Shown here: piece by piece, positions 51,361-60,642 of the stretch
How the letters are laid out: each line of letters opens with the position of its first letter
How positions within the stretch are numbered: position 1 is the first letter of the stretch
NCBI GenBank assembly: GCA_038212325.1
Contig: JBBQUQ010000001.1
Location: 1-64,000 of the forward strand
DNA from: CAIVAT01 sp038212325
Lineage (GTDB): Bacteria > Bacteroidota > Bacteroidia > Bacteroidales > FEN-979
Direction: 5' to 3'
DNA length: 64,000 nt
Position numbers and translations under genes: made by a program
The notes under the pieces: generated by a model
Database searches by the model: none
Told to the model about the DNA's origin: nothing
The model's input: only the letters and a program-made list of their open reading frames with translations

Positions 51361-52695
51361 GTGAAAAAAAATAAAAATATATATATCGAGACCTACGGGT
51401 GCCAGATGAATTTTTCTGACAGTGAGATTGTTGCATCCATTTTAACAGAAAGCGGCTACGCGTATACCGACGATGTGATGATGGCGGGGATTATTTTTGT
51501 CAACACCTGTTCAATCCGTGAAAATGCAGAGGACCGGGTGAGAAAACGCCTTCAATATTTTAAATCGCTGCGCAAAAAAAATCCGGAATTGGTGATCGGA
51601 TTGCTTGGATGCATGGCCGACCGCACCAAAACAGCACTGATGGAAGAGGAGCAACTGCTCGACCTGGTTGCAGGGCCTGATGCTTACCGGCATCTGCCAC
51701 AACTTCTTGAGCAGGTCGGAACCGGCCAGCGGGCCATCGACACTATTCTATCGGTTGATGAAACCTATGCCGACATTACCCCGGTAAGGCTTGATTCGAA
51801 CGGGGTTTCTGCCTTTATCTCCATCATGCGCGGCTGTGAAAACTACTGCTCCTATTGTGTGGTGCCATCAACACGCGGGCAGGAGCGCAGCCGGGATGCA
51901 GCCTCAATTGTACGTGAAACCCGCGACCTGTTTGAAAAAGGCTACCGGGAGGTGACCCTGCTCGGACAAAATGTCAACTCCTATTCATGGGAGGCGGGAG
52001 GCCGTATCATCACTTTTTCAGATCTGCTCGGGCAGGTTGCCGCAGTGAACCCGCTGATGCGCATCCGGTTTGCCACCTCGCACCCGAAAGACATCTCCGA
52101 CACGCTGCTCAAGACCATTGCACAGCATGATAATTTATGCAAAGCCATTCATTTGCCGGTTCAGTCGGGGAGCAACCACATGCTCGACCTGATGAACCGC
52201 AAATACACCCGTGAGGAATACCAGGAACGTATAACAGCCATCAGGGAGATCATTCCGGGTTGCGCCATTTCCACCGATATCATCGCCGGGTTTTGCGATG
52301 AAACCGAAGAGGACCACCAGGATACGCTTTCGCTGATGACATGGGTGGGCTATGACGCCGCATTCATGTTCAAATATTCAGAACGGCCTCAAACACTGGC
52401 CGCAGAAACCCTTACCGACAATGTGCCTGAAGAGGTAAAAGATCGTAGGCTGAGAGAGATCATAGACCTTCAGCAGCAATTGTCGCTCGAAAACAACAAG
52501 AAAGATGTTGGAACAATATTCGATATTTTGGTCGAGGGAAAGTCTAAAAGATCAGACAACCAGTACTTTGGAAGGAATTCCCAAAACAAGGTCGCTGTTT
52601 TCACCAAAACGCAATCGGGCCCGGGAGCGTATGTAAGGGTGCATGTCACAGGCGCAACTTCTGCTACATTACTGGGGGAAGTTGTTGAAAAATAA
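51361..52695 (+). CDS. miaB: tRNA-2-methylthio-N6-dimethylallyladenosine synthase (MiaB)
   Basis: 444 residues beginning with GTG (no ATG in frame nearby). MiaB adds the methylthio group to i6A37 in tRNA. The N-terminal cluster uses Cys14, Cys50 (NTCSIRENAEDRV) and Cys84 (LLGCMADR). The radical-SAM cluster uses Cys159, Cys163 and Cys166 in RGCENYCSYCVVPSTRGQE. GYREVTLLGQNVNSY and the C-terminal TRAM domain (FDILVEGKSKRS) are present. NTCSIRE separates MiaB from MtaB and RimO. The end of the gene overlaps the promoter region of the polysaccharide export gene that follows. Confidence 0.96.
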   Translation: MKKNKNIYIETYGCQMNFSDSEIVASILTESGYAYTDDVMMAGIIFVNTCSIRENAEDRVRKRLQYFKSLRKKNPELVIGLLGCMADRTKTALMEEEQLLDLVAGPDAYRHLPQLLEQVGTGQRAIDTILSVDETYADITPVRLDSNGVSAFISIMRGCENYCSYCVVPSTRGQERSRDAASIVRETRDLFEKGYREVTLLGQNVNSYSWEAGGRIITFSDLLGQVAAVNPLMRIRFATSHPKDISDTLLKTIAQHDNLCKAIHLPVQSGSNHMLDLMNRKYTREEYQERITAIREIIPGCAISTDIIAGFCDETEEDHQDTLSLMTWVGYDAAFMFKYSERPQTLAAETLTDNVPEEVKDRRLREIIDLQQQLSLENNKKDVGTIFDILVEGKSKRSDNQYFGRNSQNKVAVFTKTQSGPGAYVRVHVTGATSATLLGEVVEK

Positions 52696-52697
52696 CT

Positions 52698-52705
52698 TAC
52701 TTTTG
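52698..52705 (+). promoter_or_regulatory. -7 element of the wza-like gene
   Basis: TACTTTTG, 22 nt before the ATG at 52727 and immediately after the miaB stop. The -33 region falls in the miaB coding end and has no well-spaced TTG. Confidence 0.45.
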
Positions 52706-52726
52706 CCCGTTCAACTTCAGGCTTAT

Positions 52727-53521
52727 ATGAAAAAAATACTGACGCCGGTCGCAAAATCTGCCTTGATATTCCTTTTATCAGCAGTATTTTTGTCCTCCTG
52801 CGTGCCCCAGAAAAAGATCAAATACCTTCAGCGGGAGCAGGCAAAGGACACCACCTCCTACTATCCCGGCAAACTAAAGTCGAATTATAAGATCCAGATC
52901 AAAGACAACCTCTACATCCGCGTATACGCGCTGGACGAGAAGGCCTACCAGTTCTTCAACCGCCAGGGGGGCACCAGTTCGTTCAACGATTATGCCAACG
53001 ACGCCTCGGTTTACCTGAACAGCTACGGCGTGAACGCCGAAGGCTATATCGACTTCCCGGTGGTGGGTAAAGTTTTGGTGAAGGGGCTTACCGTTGACCA
53101 GGCGAAAACGGTGCTGCAGGAGGCCATCGGCGAGTACCTGAAGGAGACCACCGTAGTGGTTAAAATGGTCAATTTCAAGGTGACCCTGATTGGCGAAGTA
53201 TCGCGTCCCGGACAATTTACCATTTACCAGGACGATATGAACCTGTTTGAAGCGATTTCGCTGGCGGGCGACATGACCGAGTTTGCCAACCGCAACAAGG
53301 TGGCGCTGATTCGCATAGAGAAGGGCGGTTCCCGGGTGCATTACATCGATCTCACGAGTGATCAGATCCTCACCTCGCCCTACTATCACCTGCAGCCGAA
53401 CGACATTATTTACATATCGCCGCTGGGCTACAAGCGCTGGGGGCTGGGCTCCGTTTTTCCATGGGCGCTGGTGATGGCCTCCATCTCCACCACACTTCTG
53501 CTGATCAACTATTTCCAATAA
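52727..53521 (+). CDS. Polysaccharide export outer-membrane lipoprotein (Wza-like)
   Basis: 264 residues from the ATG at 52727; the frame opens earlier, but that part overlaps miaB. The signal ends at LSSC (Cys25), so it is a lipoprotein. Then comes the Poly_export domain (YKIQIKDNLYIRVYALDE, NAEGYIDFPVVGKVLVKGLT) and one SLBB domain (KVTLIGEVSRPGQFTIYQD, NLFEAISLAGDM, LQPNDIIYISPLGYKRW). A C-terminal hydrophobic segment (FPWALVMASISTTLLLINYF) takes the place of the Wza alpha-helical barrel. With the Wzc-like protein it forms the export route for capsule or exopolysaccharide. Ten nt separate it from that gene. Confidence 0.9.
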   Translation: MKKILTPVAKSALIFLLSAVFLSSCVPQKKIKYLQREQAKDTTSYYPGKLKSNYKIQIKDNLYIRVYALDEKAYQFFNRQGGTSSFNDYANDASVYLNSYGVNAEGYIDFPVVGKVLVKGLTVDQAKTVLQEAIGEYLKETTVVVKMVNFKVTLIGEVSRPGQFTIYQDDMNLFEAISLAGDMTEFANRNKVALIRIEKGGSRVHYIDLTSDQILTSPYYHLQPNDIIYISPLGYKRWGLGSVFPWALVMASISTTLLLINYFQ

Positions 53522-53531
53522 TATATTTATC

Positions 53532-56018
53532 ATGAACGGAAATATCAGTAACGCGCCCCAGCAACAGCAAACAGTTGATTACAAAATCATTCTGTTCAAA
53601 TTTTACCGTTTCTGGTATTTTTTCGCTCTGACCATTTTTATCGCACTCATTGTCGCGTTCATCTTCAATAAATACACCAAGTCCGTTTATGAGGTGAAAA
53701 CCACCGTGCTGATCAAAGACAAGTCGGAAAATAAATTAAACCCGCAGGATCTTCTGGGCATGGGACTGTTCAACAACATGCAGAACCTGCAGAATGAAAT
53801 CGGCATTTTAACCTCCTATACGCTTACCTACCGCACCGTCACCAAGATCGGGTTCGAGGTCTCGTACTACGTGGAGGATAATTTTGTGACCAGGGAGTTA
53901 TATCACGACAGCCCCTTCAAGGTTATCATGGACACCTCCGTTCCCCAACCTGTAAACATGTTCTTCAATATCAAGTTCCTGTCGGGGAGCAAATTCAGGT
54001 TGGAAACGAGCGATGAGGCGATCAGGTTTTACAACTTTTCAACCAGGAAAATGGTTGATGGCAGGAAAGATAATGTAGTGGCCGATCAAATATACACGAT
54101 CGGGCAGGAGGTGCAGTCCAAGCATTTTAAATTCCGCGTGGTTCTGAATGAAATACCACATGAGGAGCAGGATATGACGAAATCATATTCGTTCATGTTC
54201 AAGAATTACGACGCCCTGGTCACGGAGTTCAAATTGTTCAACATCGAGCCTATCAATAAGGAGGCTTCGATCGTTGAGATTAAACTTAAAGGCGGAAATG
54301 TCGACAAACTGGTCGACTTCCTGAATAACCTTACCAAGGAGTATCTTGCAAAGGGGCTGGAGAAGAAGAACATTGTAGCTTCACGAACGATTGCTTTCAT
54401 CGACAATGAGTTGCGGGGAATTACCGATTCGCTGAATGCTTCAGAAAAAGCGCTTATGCTCTTCAGAACCAACAAGGAAATCATGAACCTGAACGATGAA
54501 GCAAAGCAGGTTTTTGAAAAAATGATGCAGCTTCAGGATGAAAAAGCAATTCTGATGGTAAAAACAAGATACCTTCAGAATATGAAAGAGTACATTGAAA
54601 AAAATCAGAAATTCGACGAACTCATCGTGCCTGCATCAATGGGTATCGAAAACACGGTTTTAAACGACCTTACCATGCAGTTAACCACGCTCTACATGAA
54701 GCGTACGGAGACCTCGCAGTTTTCGAAATCAAAGAATCCGAGCCTTATGGCGATTGACCTGCAGATTGCAACCACAAAAAACGCCCTGTATGAAAATGTA
54801 AAGAGTGCGATCAATTCCAACACCATCGCCTTGCAGGAGGTGAACAGCAGGGTGGCGGCGATCAACAGCCGAATCAGCAATCTTCCTGAAACCCAGCGTG
54901 TGCTATTTGGAATTGAACGGAAATTCAAACTCACCGACGCAATATACACCTACCTTCTGCAGAAGCGCTCTGAAGCCCAGATCTCACAGGCTGCCAATCT
55001 TTCGGACAATGAGGTTGTTGACGAAGCTTCATCCATCGGGCTGACGCCGGTATTCCCCAAAAAGTCCCTGAATTATATCATTGCACTGATCCTGGGGATC
55101 CTTGTTCCCATCCTCTACATCCTCGGAAAAGACTATTTCAATGATAAGATCATGGAGCGGGAGGATGTTGAAAAACTCACAAAACTCCCTATCGTCGGCC
55201 ATGTCATACACAGCGACAAACCCAGCACAGTGGTTGTGATCGATTCCCCGAAATCGACCATTGCCGAGTCGTTCCGGTCGGTCAGAACCAACATAAATTA
55301 CCTGGTTCAGGGTAAAGAAAAACAAACGATCCTGATCACAGCCGACATGGTCAGCGCCGGCAAGACCTATGTTTCCATCAACCTTGCCCTGATTTTTGCC
55401 TTATATGGCAAAAAAACACTTCTGATGGGATTTGACCTGCGAAAGCCAAAAATATTCGAGGACTTCGGGCTGACGAATGCAGCAGGAATCAGTTCCTTCA
55501 TGATCGGTAAAAGCAAGCTGGAGGAGATCATTCAGTTTTCGGGCATCGAAAATCTTGACATCATCGCGTCCGGCCCTGTACCGCCGAACCCTGCCGAATT
55601 AATTGCCTCGCTGAAGTGTACTGAAATGTTTGCCCGCCTGAAGGAGATTTACGATTACATCATCATCGACACCCCGCCCGTCGGACTTGTCACTGATGCG
55701 TTTCTCCTGATGAAGCATGTTGATGCTACGCTGTTCCTGGTTCGCCAGGGTTTTACACATAAAAAGATATTCGGATCCATTATTCACGACATGGAAACAC
55801 GCAACATTTCAAACCTGGCAATTTTAATCAATGATGTTAAGCTGAACCGGAGTTCATATGGCTACGGGTATGGCTACGGCTATGGCTATGGGTACGGTTA
55901 CGGATATGGTTACGGATCGGGATACGGTTATGGCTATGGTTATGGTTACTACTCAGATGACAAAGAAAAAGCAAAAAAAAGCAAGACATTTCTTCAGCGT
56001 TTATTTTCCAAATCTTAG
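53532..56018 (+). CDS. Wzc-like polysaccharide co-polymerase / tyrosine autokinase
   Basis: 828 residues. Two membrane segments (~30-48 and ~510-530) frame a periplasmic Wzz domain with coiled-coil-like stretches. The cytoplasmic BY-kinase domain has a Walker A ITADMVSAGKTYVSINLAL (~603-620), Walker A' LLMGFDLRKP (~630) and Walker B YDYIIIDTPP (~707-716). It regulates chain length and export, and cycles by Tyr phosphorylation. The tail (~772-808) is an almost pure Gly-Tyr repeat followed by a Lys-rich end, far longer than the usual Tyr cluster of Wzc. The DNA there is a tandem repeat. The gene is between the wza-like gene and cysD. Confidence 0.92.
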   Translation: MNGNISNAPQQQQTVDYKIILFKFYRFWYFFALTIFIALIVAFIFNKYTKSVYEVKTTVLIKDKSENKLNPQDLLGMGLFNNMQNLQNEIGILTSYTLTYRTVTKIGFEVSYYVEDNFVTRELYHDSPFKVIMDTSVPQPVNMFFNIKFLSGSKFRLETSDEAIRFYNFSTRKMVDGRKDNVVADQIYTIGQEVQSKHFKFRVVLNEIPHEEQDMTKSYSFMFKNYDALVTEFKLFNIEPINKEASIVEIKLKGGNVDKLVDFLNNLTKEYLAKGLEKKNIVASRTIAFIDNELRGITDSLNASEKALMLFRTNKEIMNLNDEAKQVFEKMMQLQDEKAILMVKTRYLQNMKEYIEKNQKFDELIVPASMGIENTVLNDLTMQLTTLYMKRTETSQFSKSKNPSLMAIDLQIATTKNALYENVKSAINSNTIALQEVNSRVAAINSRISNLPETQRVLFGIERKFKLTDAIYTYLLQKRSEAQISQAANLSDNEVVDEASSIGLTPVFPKKSLNYIIALILGILVPILYILGKDYFNDKIMEREDVEKLTKLPIVGHVIHSDKPSTVVVIDSPKSTIAESFRSVRTNINYLVQGKEKQTILITADMVSAGKTYVSINLALIFALYGKKTLLMGFDLRKPKIFEDFGLTNAAGISSFMIGKSKLEEIIQFSGIENLDIIASGPVPPNPAELIASLKCTEMFARLKEIYDYIIIDTPPVGLVTDAFLLMKHVDATLFLVRQGFTHKKIFGSIIHDMETRNISNLAILINDVKLNRSSYGYGYGYGYGYGYGYGYGYGSGYGYGYGYGYYSDDKEKAKKSKTFLQRLFSKS
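55857..55950 (+). repeat. Tandem (Tyr-Gly)n-coding repeat in the Wzc tail
   Basis: Imperfect 6- and 12-bp units of the kind TATGGCTACGGC / TATGGTTACGGA, with one Ser-Gly interruption. They encode about 15 Tyr-Gly pairs. Confidence 0.9.
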
Positions 56019-56031
56019 GAGGTAAAAGGGA

Positions 56032-56937
56032 ATGAACAACCATCATTTGACTCACCTGAAAGAGCTGGAGTCTGAAGCAATTTACGTATTAAGAGAGGTG
56101 GCCGCCCAATTTGAGCGCCCGGTACTGCTCTTTTCCGGTGGCAAGGACTCTATTGTTCTTGTTCATCTTTCGCTCAAGGCCTTTTTTCCGGCAAAAATCC
56201 CCTTTCCACTGCTGCATATTGATACCGGGCACAATTTCGTGGAGACCCTTGAATTCCGCGATAGCCTGGCCAGCAACGTGAATGCACGGCTCCTTATCGG
56301 TTCGGTTCAGGAGAGCATCGACAAAGGAAGGGCCGTGGAGGAAAAAGGGATCAATGCAAGCCGGAATGTATTGCAAACGGTTACCCTGCTCGACGCGATA
56401 GAGACATACAAATTCGATGCCGCCATCGGAGGAGCCCGCCGTGATGAAGAAAAGGCCCGGGCAAAAGAGCGGTTCTTTTCCCACCGCGATGAATTTGGCC
56501 AATGGGATCCCAAAAATCAGCGGCCTGAACTGTGGTATATGTTCAACGGGAAAAAGAGGATGGGAGAACATTTCAGGGTGTTCCCGATCAGCAATTGGAC
56601 CGAAATGGATGTGTGGCAGTATATTCTTGCCGAAAACATCGACCTTCCAAGCATCTATTTCACCCATGAGCGGGATGTGTTTTTCCGCGACGGAGTGTGG
56701 CTGGCATCAGCCCCTTTCATGGAAATGAAACCTTCGGAGAAGGTGGAGTACCGGAGAGTTCGCTGCCGTACCGTGGGCGACATCTCCTGCACCGGGCTTA
56801 CCTTGTCAACGGCTGACACCGTTGAAGACATCATTCAGGAAATTGCTGCCACCCGGGTTACCGAACGGGGCGGCAGGTATGACGACAAACGGTCGGAAGC
56901 GGCCATGGAAGACCGCAAAAAAGAGGGCTATTTTTAA
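56032..56937 (+). CDS. cysD: Sulfate adenylyltransferase subunit 2 (CysD)
   Basis: 301 residues, full length. With CysN it makes adenosine phosphosulfate from ATP and sulfate. The PP-loop is VLLFSGGKDSIVLVHL (about 30-45). HIDTGHNFVETLEFRD, AIGGARRDEEKARAKER and FRVFPISNWTEMDVWQYI are the CysD signatures. It starts 13 nt after the wzc-like stop. An AGGAGG element (56017-56023) sits before the ATG, which is unusual in this phylum, where Shine-Dalgarno sites are rare. Placement after the export genes suggests that activated sulfate is used for the polysaccharide, though no cysC or sulfotransferase is in view. Confidence 0.95.
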   Translation: MNNHHLTHLKELESEAIYVLREVAAQFERPVLLFSGGKDSIVLVHLSLKAFFPAKIPFPLLHIDTGHNFVETLEFRDSLASNVNARLLIGSVQESIDKGRAVEEKGINASRNVLQTVTLLDAIETYKFDAAIGGARRDEEKARAKERFFSHRDEFGQWDPKNQRPELWYMFNGKKRMGEHFRVFPISNWTEMDVWQYILAENIDLPSIYFTHERDVFFRDGVWLASAPFMEMKPSEKVEYRRVRCRTVGDISCTGLTLSTADTVEDIIQEIAATRVTERGGRYDDKRSEAAMEDRKKEGYF

Positions 56938-58217
56938 TGGAACGGACATTTTCTTCAAAAGCCTATCTCGGCATGGAACTTCTGCGGTTTACAACTGCAG
57001 GAAGTGTTGACGATGGGAAAAGCACCCTGATAGGGCGGCTGTTATACGACAGCAAATCGATATTCGAAGACCAGCTTGATGCCGTAAAGCGGGCAAGCGT
57101 TCAAAAAGGAAGCGAACACCTCAACCTGGCCTTGTTTACCGACGGCCTTCGCGCCGAAAGAGAACAGGGAATTACCATCGATGTGGCTTACCGTTATTTT
57201 GCAACGCCAAACCGAAAGTTCATCATTGCCGACACGCCCGGCCATATCCAGTATACCCGGAACATGGTTACCGGCGCCTCTACCGCGAACGCGGCCATCG
57301 TGCTGATCGATGCCCGTAACGGAGTGATCGAACAAACCCACCGCCATGCTTTTATTGCATCCCTTCTCGGGATACCCCACATCATCGTTTGCATCAATAA
57401 GATGGACCTGATGGATTACCAGGAGCAGGTTTATACATCCATTTTGAATGATTTTCAGGCATTTGCCGAACAGATATTTCCGGGAAAGGACATGCGGTTC
57501 ATCCCGATCAGCGCCCTGAAAGGCGACAATGTGGTAAAACCCTCGGAAAATATGCCGTGGTACACCGGTGGAACACTGCTGCACCACCTTGAAACCATTC
57601 CCATCAGCCAGGACCATGACCTCACCCATAAACGGTTCCCGGTGCAATACGTGATCAGGCCGGAATCAGATGAATTTCACGACTACCGCGGGTATGCAGG
57701 CAGGGTTGCAGGCGGATTTTTTCATCCCGGTGATAAAATTGTTGTATTGCCTTCAAATATTGAGAGTGAAATCATTTCGGTCGATACCCTTTCGGGCCCG
57801 CTCGCCGAAGCACATCCTCCCATGTCGGTAACCCTTACCCTGAGGGATGATGTCGATCTGAGCCGCGGCGATATGATCGCAGGAAAAGACGATGCTCCAA
57901 GCGAAAGCTGTGATATCACGGCCATGATTTGCTGGATGAACCAGAAGCCGCTGCAAATTAACGGGAAATATGCGCTTAAGCATACGACCAAAGATACCCG
58001 CTGCATGATCAAAGAAGTCGATTACGTGCTGAATATTAGTACACTGGATAAGGTCGGGGAAAACAAAACCGTCAGGATGAATGACATTGCACACATACAA
58101 CTGCGAACCACCAAGCCCCTGTTCTTCGACCCTTACACCATAAATCGTATCACCGGCAGCCTGATCCTTATTGATGAAGCAACCAATGAGACAGTTGCAG
58201 CCGGCATGATCGTCTGA
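56937..58217 (+). CDS. cysN: Sulfate adenylyltransferase subunit 1 (CysN)
   Basis: 426 residues, a GTPase that drives APS synthesis by CysD. G1 is TAGSVDDGKSTLIGRLL, then REQGITIDVAYRYF, ADTPGHIQYTRNM (G3) and VCINKMDLMDY (G4), followed by EF-Tu-like beta-barrels. It has no C-terminal APS kinase (CysC) domain, so PAPS would need a separate cysC elsewhere. The start overlaps the cysD stop by one base (TAATG), so the subunits are translationally coupled. Confidence 0.95.
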   Translation: MERTFSSKAYLGMELLRFTTAGSVDDGKSTLIGRLLYDSKSIFEDQLDAVKRASVQKGSEHLNLALFTDGLRAEREQGITIDVAYRYFATPNRKFIIADTPGHIQYTRNMVTGASTANAAIVLIDARNGVIEQTHRHAFIASLLGIPHIIVCINKMDLMDYQEQVYTSILNDFQAFAEQIFPGKDMRFIPISALKGDNVVKPSENMPWYTGGTLLHHLETIPISQDHDLTHKRFPVQYVIRPESDEFHDYRGYAGRVAGGFFHPGDKIVVLPSNIESEIISVDTLSGPLAEAHPPMSVTLTLRDDVDLSRGDMIAGKDDAPSESCDITAMICWMNQKPLQINGKYALKHTTKDTRCMIKEVDYVLNISTLDKVGENKTVRMNDIAHIQLRTTKPLFFDPYTINRITGSLILIDEATNETVAAGMIV

Positions 58218-58326
58218 TGTCACGGTTGCGCCCGATAAACCGCTTTTCTGCTGGCTATCTGCAATAAATGCCGAAAAAATCAGTTATTTGTAATGTTCCA
58301 TCGTTTATTTCAGAAAACCATTATCC

Positions 58327-60642
58327 ATGAAGCCTTTACGCTATATTTTCGCATGCTTGCTCATCTTTTCAGGATTTCAGGGAGTCTTTGCCCAGCAGGT
58401 CCCCATCGGCCAGTGGCGCGATGAACTCCCGTATACCCTTGTCAACTCCCTGACTGAGGCAGGCACCCGTATTTATGCCTCCACGCCCTACGCCGTTTTC
58501 TATTTTGACAAGGAAGATAACACCGTAGTGCGCATCACAAAGATTTCGGGGTTATCAGACATCGGCATCAGCTGCATCAGTTATAACAATGAGTATAAAA
58601 CCCTTGTGATCGCTTACAGCAATGCCAATATCGACCTGATCAAGGACAACACTGTCATCAATTTATCAGACATCAAGCGCAAGCCCATTCTTGGGAATAA
58701 AACCATAAACGACATCTTTTTTATCGGGAAAGATGCCTATCTCTCCTGCGGATTCGGCATCGTCGTGCTTGACATCGACAAGGAGGAGATTCGCGACACC
58801 TATTATATCGGACAGGAAGGCAGCCAGGTGAATGTGCTCGCCATGACGAAAGATGACCACGACACACTTTTTGCTGCCACGGAAAAGGGGATCTACAAGG
58901 CCTGGTACCTCGATCCGAACCTTGCAAATTTCGCATCATGGCACAAGGATCTTCAAATAGATTCAACCGCGACCTATAATACGATCACTTTGTTTTCAGG
59001 CAAGGTCTTCGTGAATAAACAGGTTGCTTCGGTTACAGCGGATACGATATATACGCATGCAAACGGAGCCTGGAGCCGGTGGAACCCGAATGCCGGCAAT
59101 GAAGTGATGCATCTTGCATCAAATGATAAATACCTGGTTATTGCCAATAAATATAATATTAAGACATTCAATGCCGGGTTGAATTTTTTCACCAATGTTC
59201 CCGGCTCACCTTATCCGCAGGTCGCCATTCCCGATAAAGACGGGTTATTCTGGGCGGGAGACACTTACCTGGGATTATCGAGTTATAATCCAAACGATAA
59301 TACGGTAAACCGCATCAACCTGAGCGGCCCGTCGACCGCATTGGCCTTCAGCATGGCATGCAGGGCCAACGACCTTTACATTGCACCCGGAGGCAGAGAT
59401 GGCACGTTTGCACCTATCTATACCAAGCCTGAGGTTTACCACTTCAACGATTCCGACTGGAAGAACATGGCTGAATTCAATAATCCCATGATGATCCAGA
59501 CGCATGACATTGTATGCATCGCCATCGATCCGGATGACAGCAAACATGTTTTTGCCGGAACGTATGGTTCGGGATTGCTCGAAATATACAATGATTCGGT
59601 TATCAAGAGATTCACAAACAGCAACAGCACCCTCGGCAATTACTCAGGTTCCGACCCGTCCGATATTCGCGTTGGAGGAGTTGCATACGACCCCGAAGGC
59701 AATTTATGGGTGGCTTGCTCACATACCAACCAGTCCTTCTCTATGTATAAGAGCGGGACATGGACCCCGTTCACAATTCCGGTGGAGATCGACATGGGGC
59801 AGATGATGATTACCCACACCGGACAGAAGTGGGTTCAATTGCGCTACGGCACGATGAATTCCAATTCGGTGATGGTCTTTACCGACAACGGCACTCCCGG
59901 GAATTCTGCCGATGACCAGTACCGGCTCTTAAATTCAACAGAGGGAAATGGCAACATCCCCGGAACGACTGTTTTTGCCATGGCTGAAGATCATAACGGC
60001 GAGGTATGGGTCGGGACCGAAAAAGGCGTTGGCGTGTTCTATTCGACGGAGAATATTTTTACCGGCCAGAATTTCGATGCACAGCAAATCCTCGTAACAC
60101 AGGGGAGCCACGTTCAATACCTGCTCGAAAACGAAACAGTTACGGCAATTGCTGTCGACGGAGCCAACCAGAAATGGATCGGCACCGACCGCGGCGGCGT
60201 TTTCCTGTTCTCACCCGACGGAACAAAAGAAATTTATCACTTTACTGCCGAAAACAGTCCGTTGCTCTCCAACCGCATAACCTGCATTGCCCTGAGCCAG
60301 AATGGGGAGGTTTATTATGGAACCGACCAGGGAGTTGTCTCCTTCAGGGCTTCTGCCACACCCGGAGGCGATAGCAACGAAAATGTATATGCCTTTCCAA
60401 ACCCGGTAAAGGAGGATTATGAAGGAACCATCGCGGTAAAAGGGCTGGTTAACAATGCAGCAGTCAGAATTACCGATGTTGCAGGAAACCTGGTCTATTC
60501 CACGCAGGCCGAAGGCGGCCAGGCGGTTTGGAATGGAAAAAATTTCGCCGGAAAAAAGGCCCGCACCGGGGTCTACCTGGTATATGCCGCCAATGATGAC
60601 GGAAGTGAGAAAATTGTCACGAAAATTCTCATCATCAACTGA
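58327..60642 (+). CDS. porZ: PorZ-like type IX secretion component
   Basis: 771 residues, close to the 776 of the Porphyromonas gingivalis protein. A signal peptide (to FAQ, ~23) is followed by two beta-propeller halves: PIGQWRDELPYTLVNSL, ASTPYAVFYFDKEDNTV, LSCGFGIVVLDI, and WVGTEKGVGVF and WIGTDRGGVFLF blades. A C-terminal Ig-like sorting domain (VYAFPNPVKEDYEGTI, GVYLVYA) ends the protein. In P. gingivalis PorZ is a surface part of the attachment complex that works with the sortase PorU on T9SS cargo. Several cargo proteins are encoded in this window. The gene overlaps recO by 1 nt, which fits the porZ-recO neighbourhood I recall from other Bacteroidia. Confidence 0.85.
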   Translation: MKPLRYIFACLLIFSGFQGVFAQQVPIGQWRDELPYTLVNSLTEAGTRIYASTPYAVFYFDKEDNTVVRITKISGLSDIGISCISYNNEYKTLVIAYSNANIDLIKDNTVINLSDIKRKPILGNKTINDIFFIGKDAYLSCGFGIVVLDIDKEEIRDTYYIGQEGSQVNVLAMTKDDHDTLFAATEKGIYKAWYLDPNLANFASWHKDLQIDSTATYNTITLFSGKVFVNKQVASVTADTIYTHANGAWSRWNPNAGNEVMHLASNDKYLVIANKYNIKTFNAGLNFFTNVPGSPYPQVAIPDKDGLFWAGDTYLGLSSYNPNDNTVNRINLSGPSTALAFSMACRANDLYIAPGGRDGTFAPIYTKPEVYHFNDSDWKNMAEFNNPMMIQTHDIVCIAIDPDDSKHVFAGTYGSGLLEIYNDSVIKRFTNSNSTLGNYSGSDPSDIRVGGVAYDPEGNLWVACSHTNQSFSMYKSGTWTPFTIPVEIDMGQMMITHTGQKWVQLRYGTMNSNSVMVFTDNGTPGNSADDQYRLLNSTEGNGNIPGTTVFAMAEDHNGEVWVGTEKGVGVFYSTENIFTGQNFDAQQILVTQGSHVQYLLENETVTAIAVDGANQKWIGTDRGGVFLFSPDGTKEIYHFTAENSPLLSNRITCIALSQNGEVYYGTDQGVVSFRASATPGGDSNENVYAFPNPVKEDYEGTIAVKGLVNNAAVRITDVAGNLVYSTQAEGGQAVWNGKNFAGKKARTGVYLVYAANDDGSEKIVTKILIIN

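Noticed and set aside
52643..52726. N-terminal extension of the Wza-like protein
   Set aside because: The extra 28 residues overlap the end of miaB and would hide the lipoprotein signal, so the ATG at 52727 is preferred.
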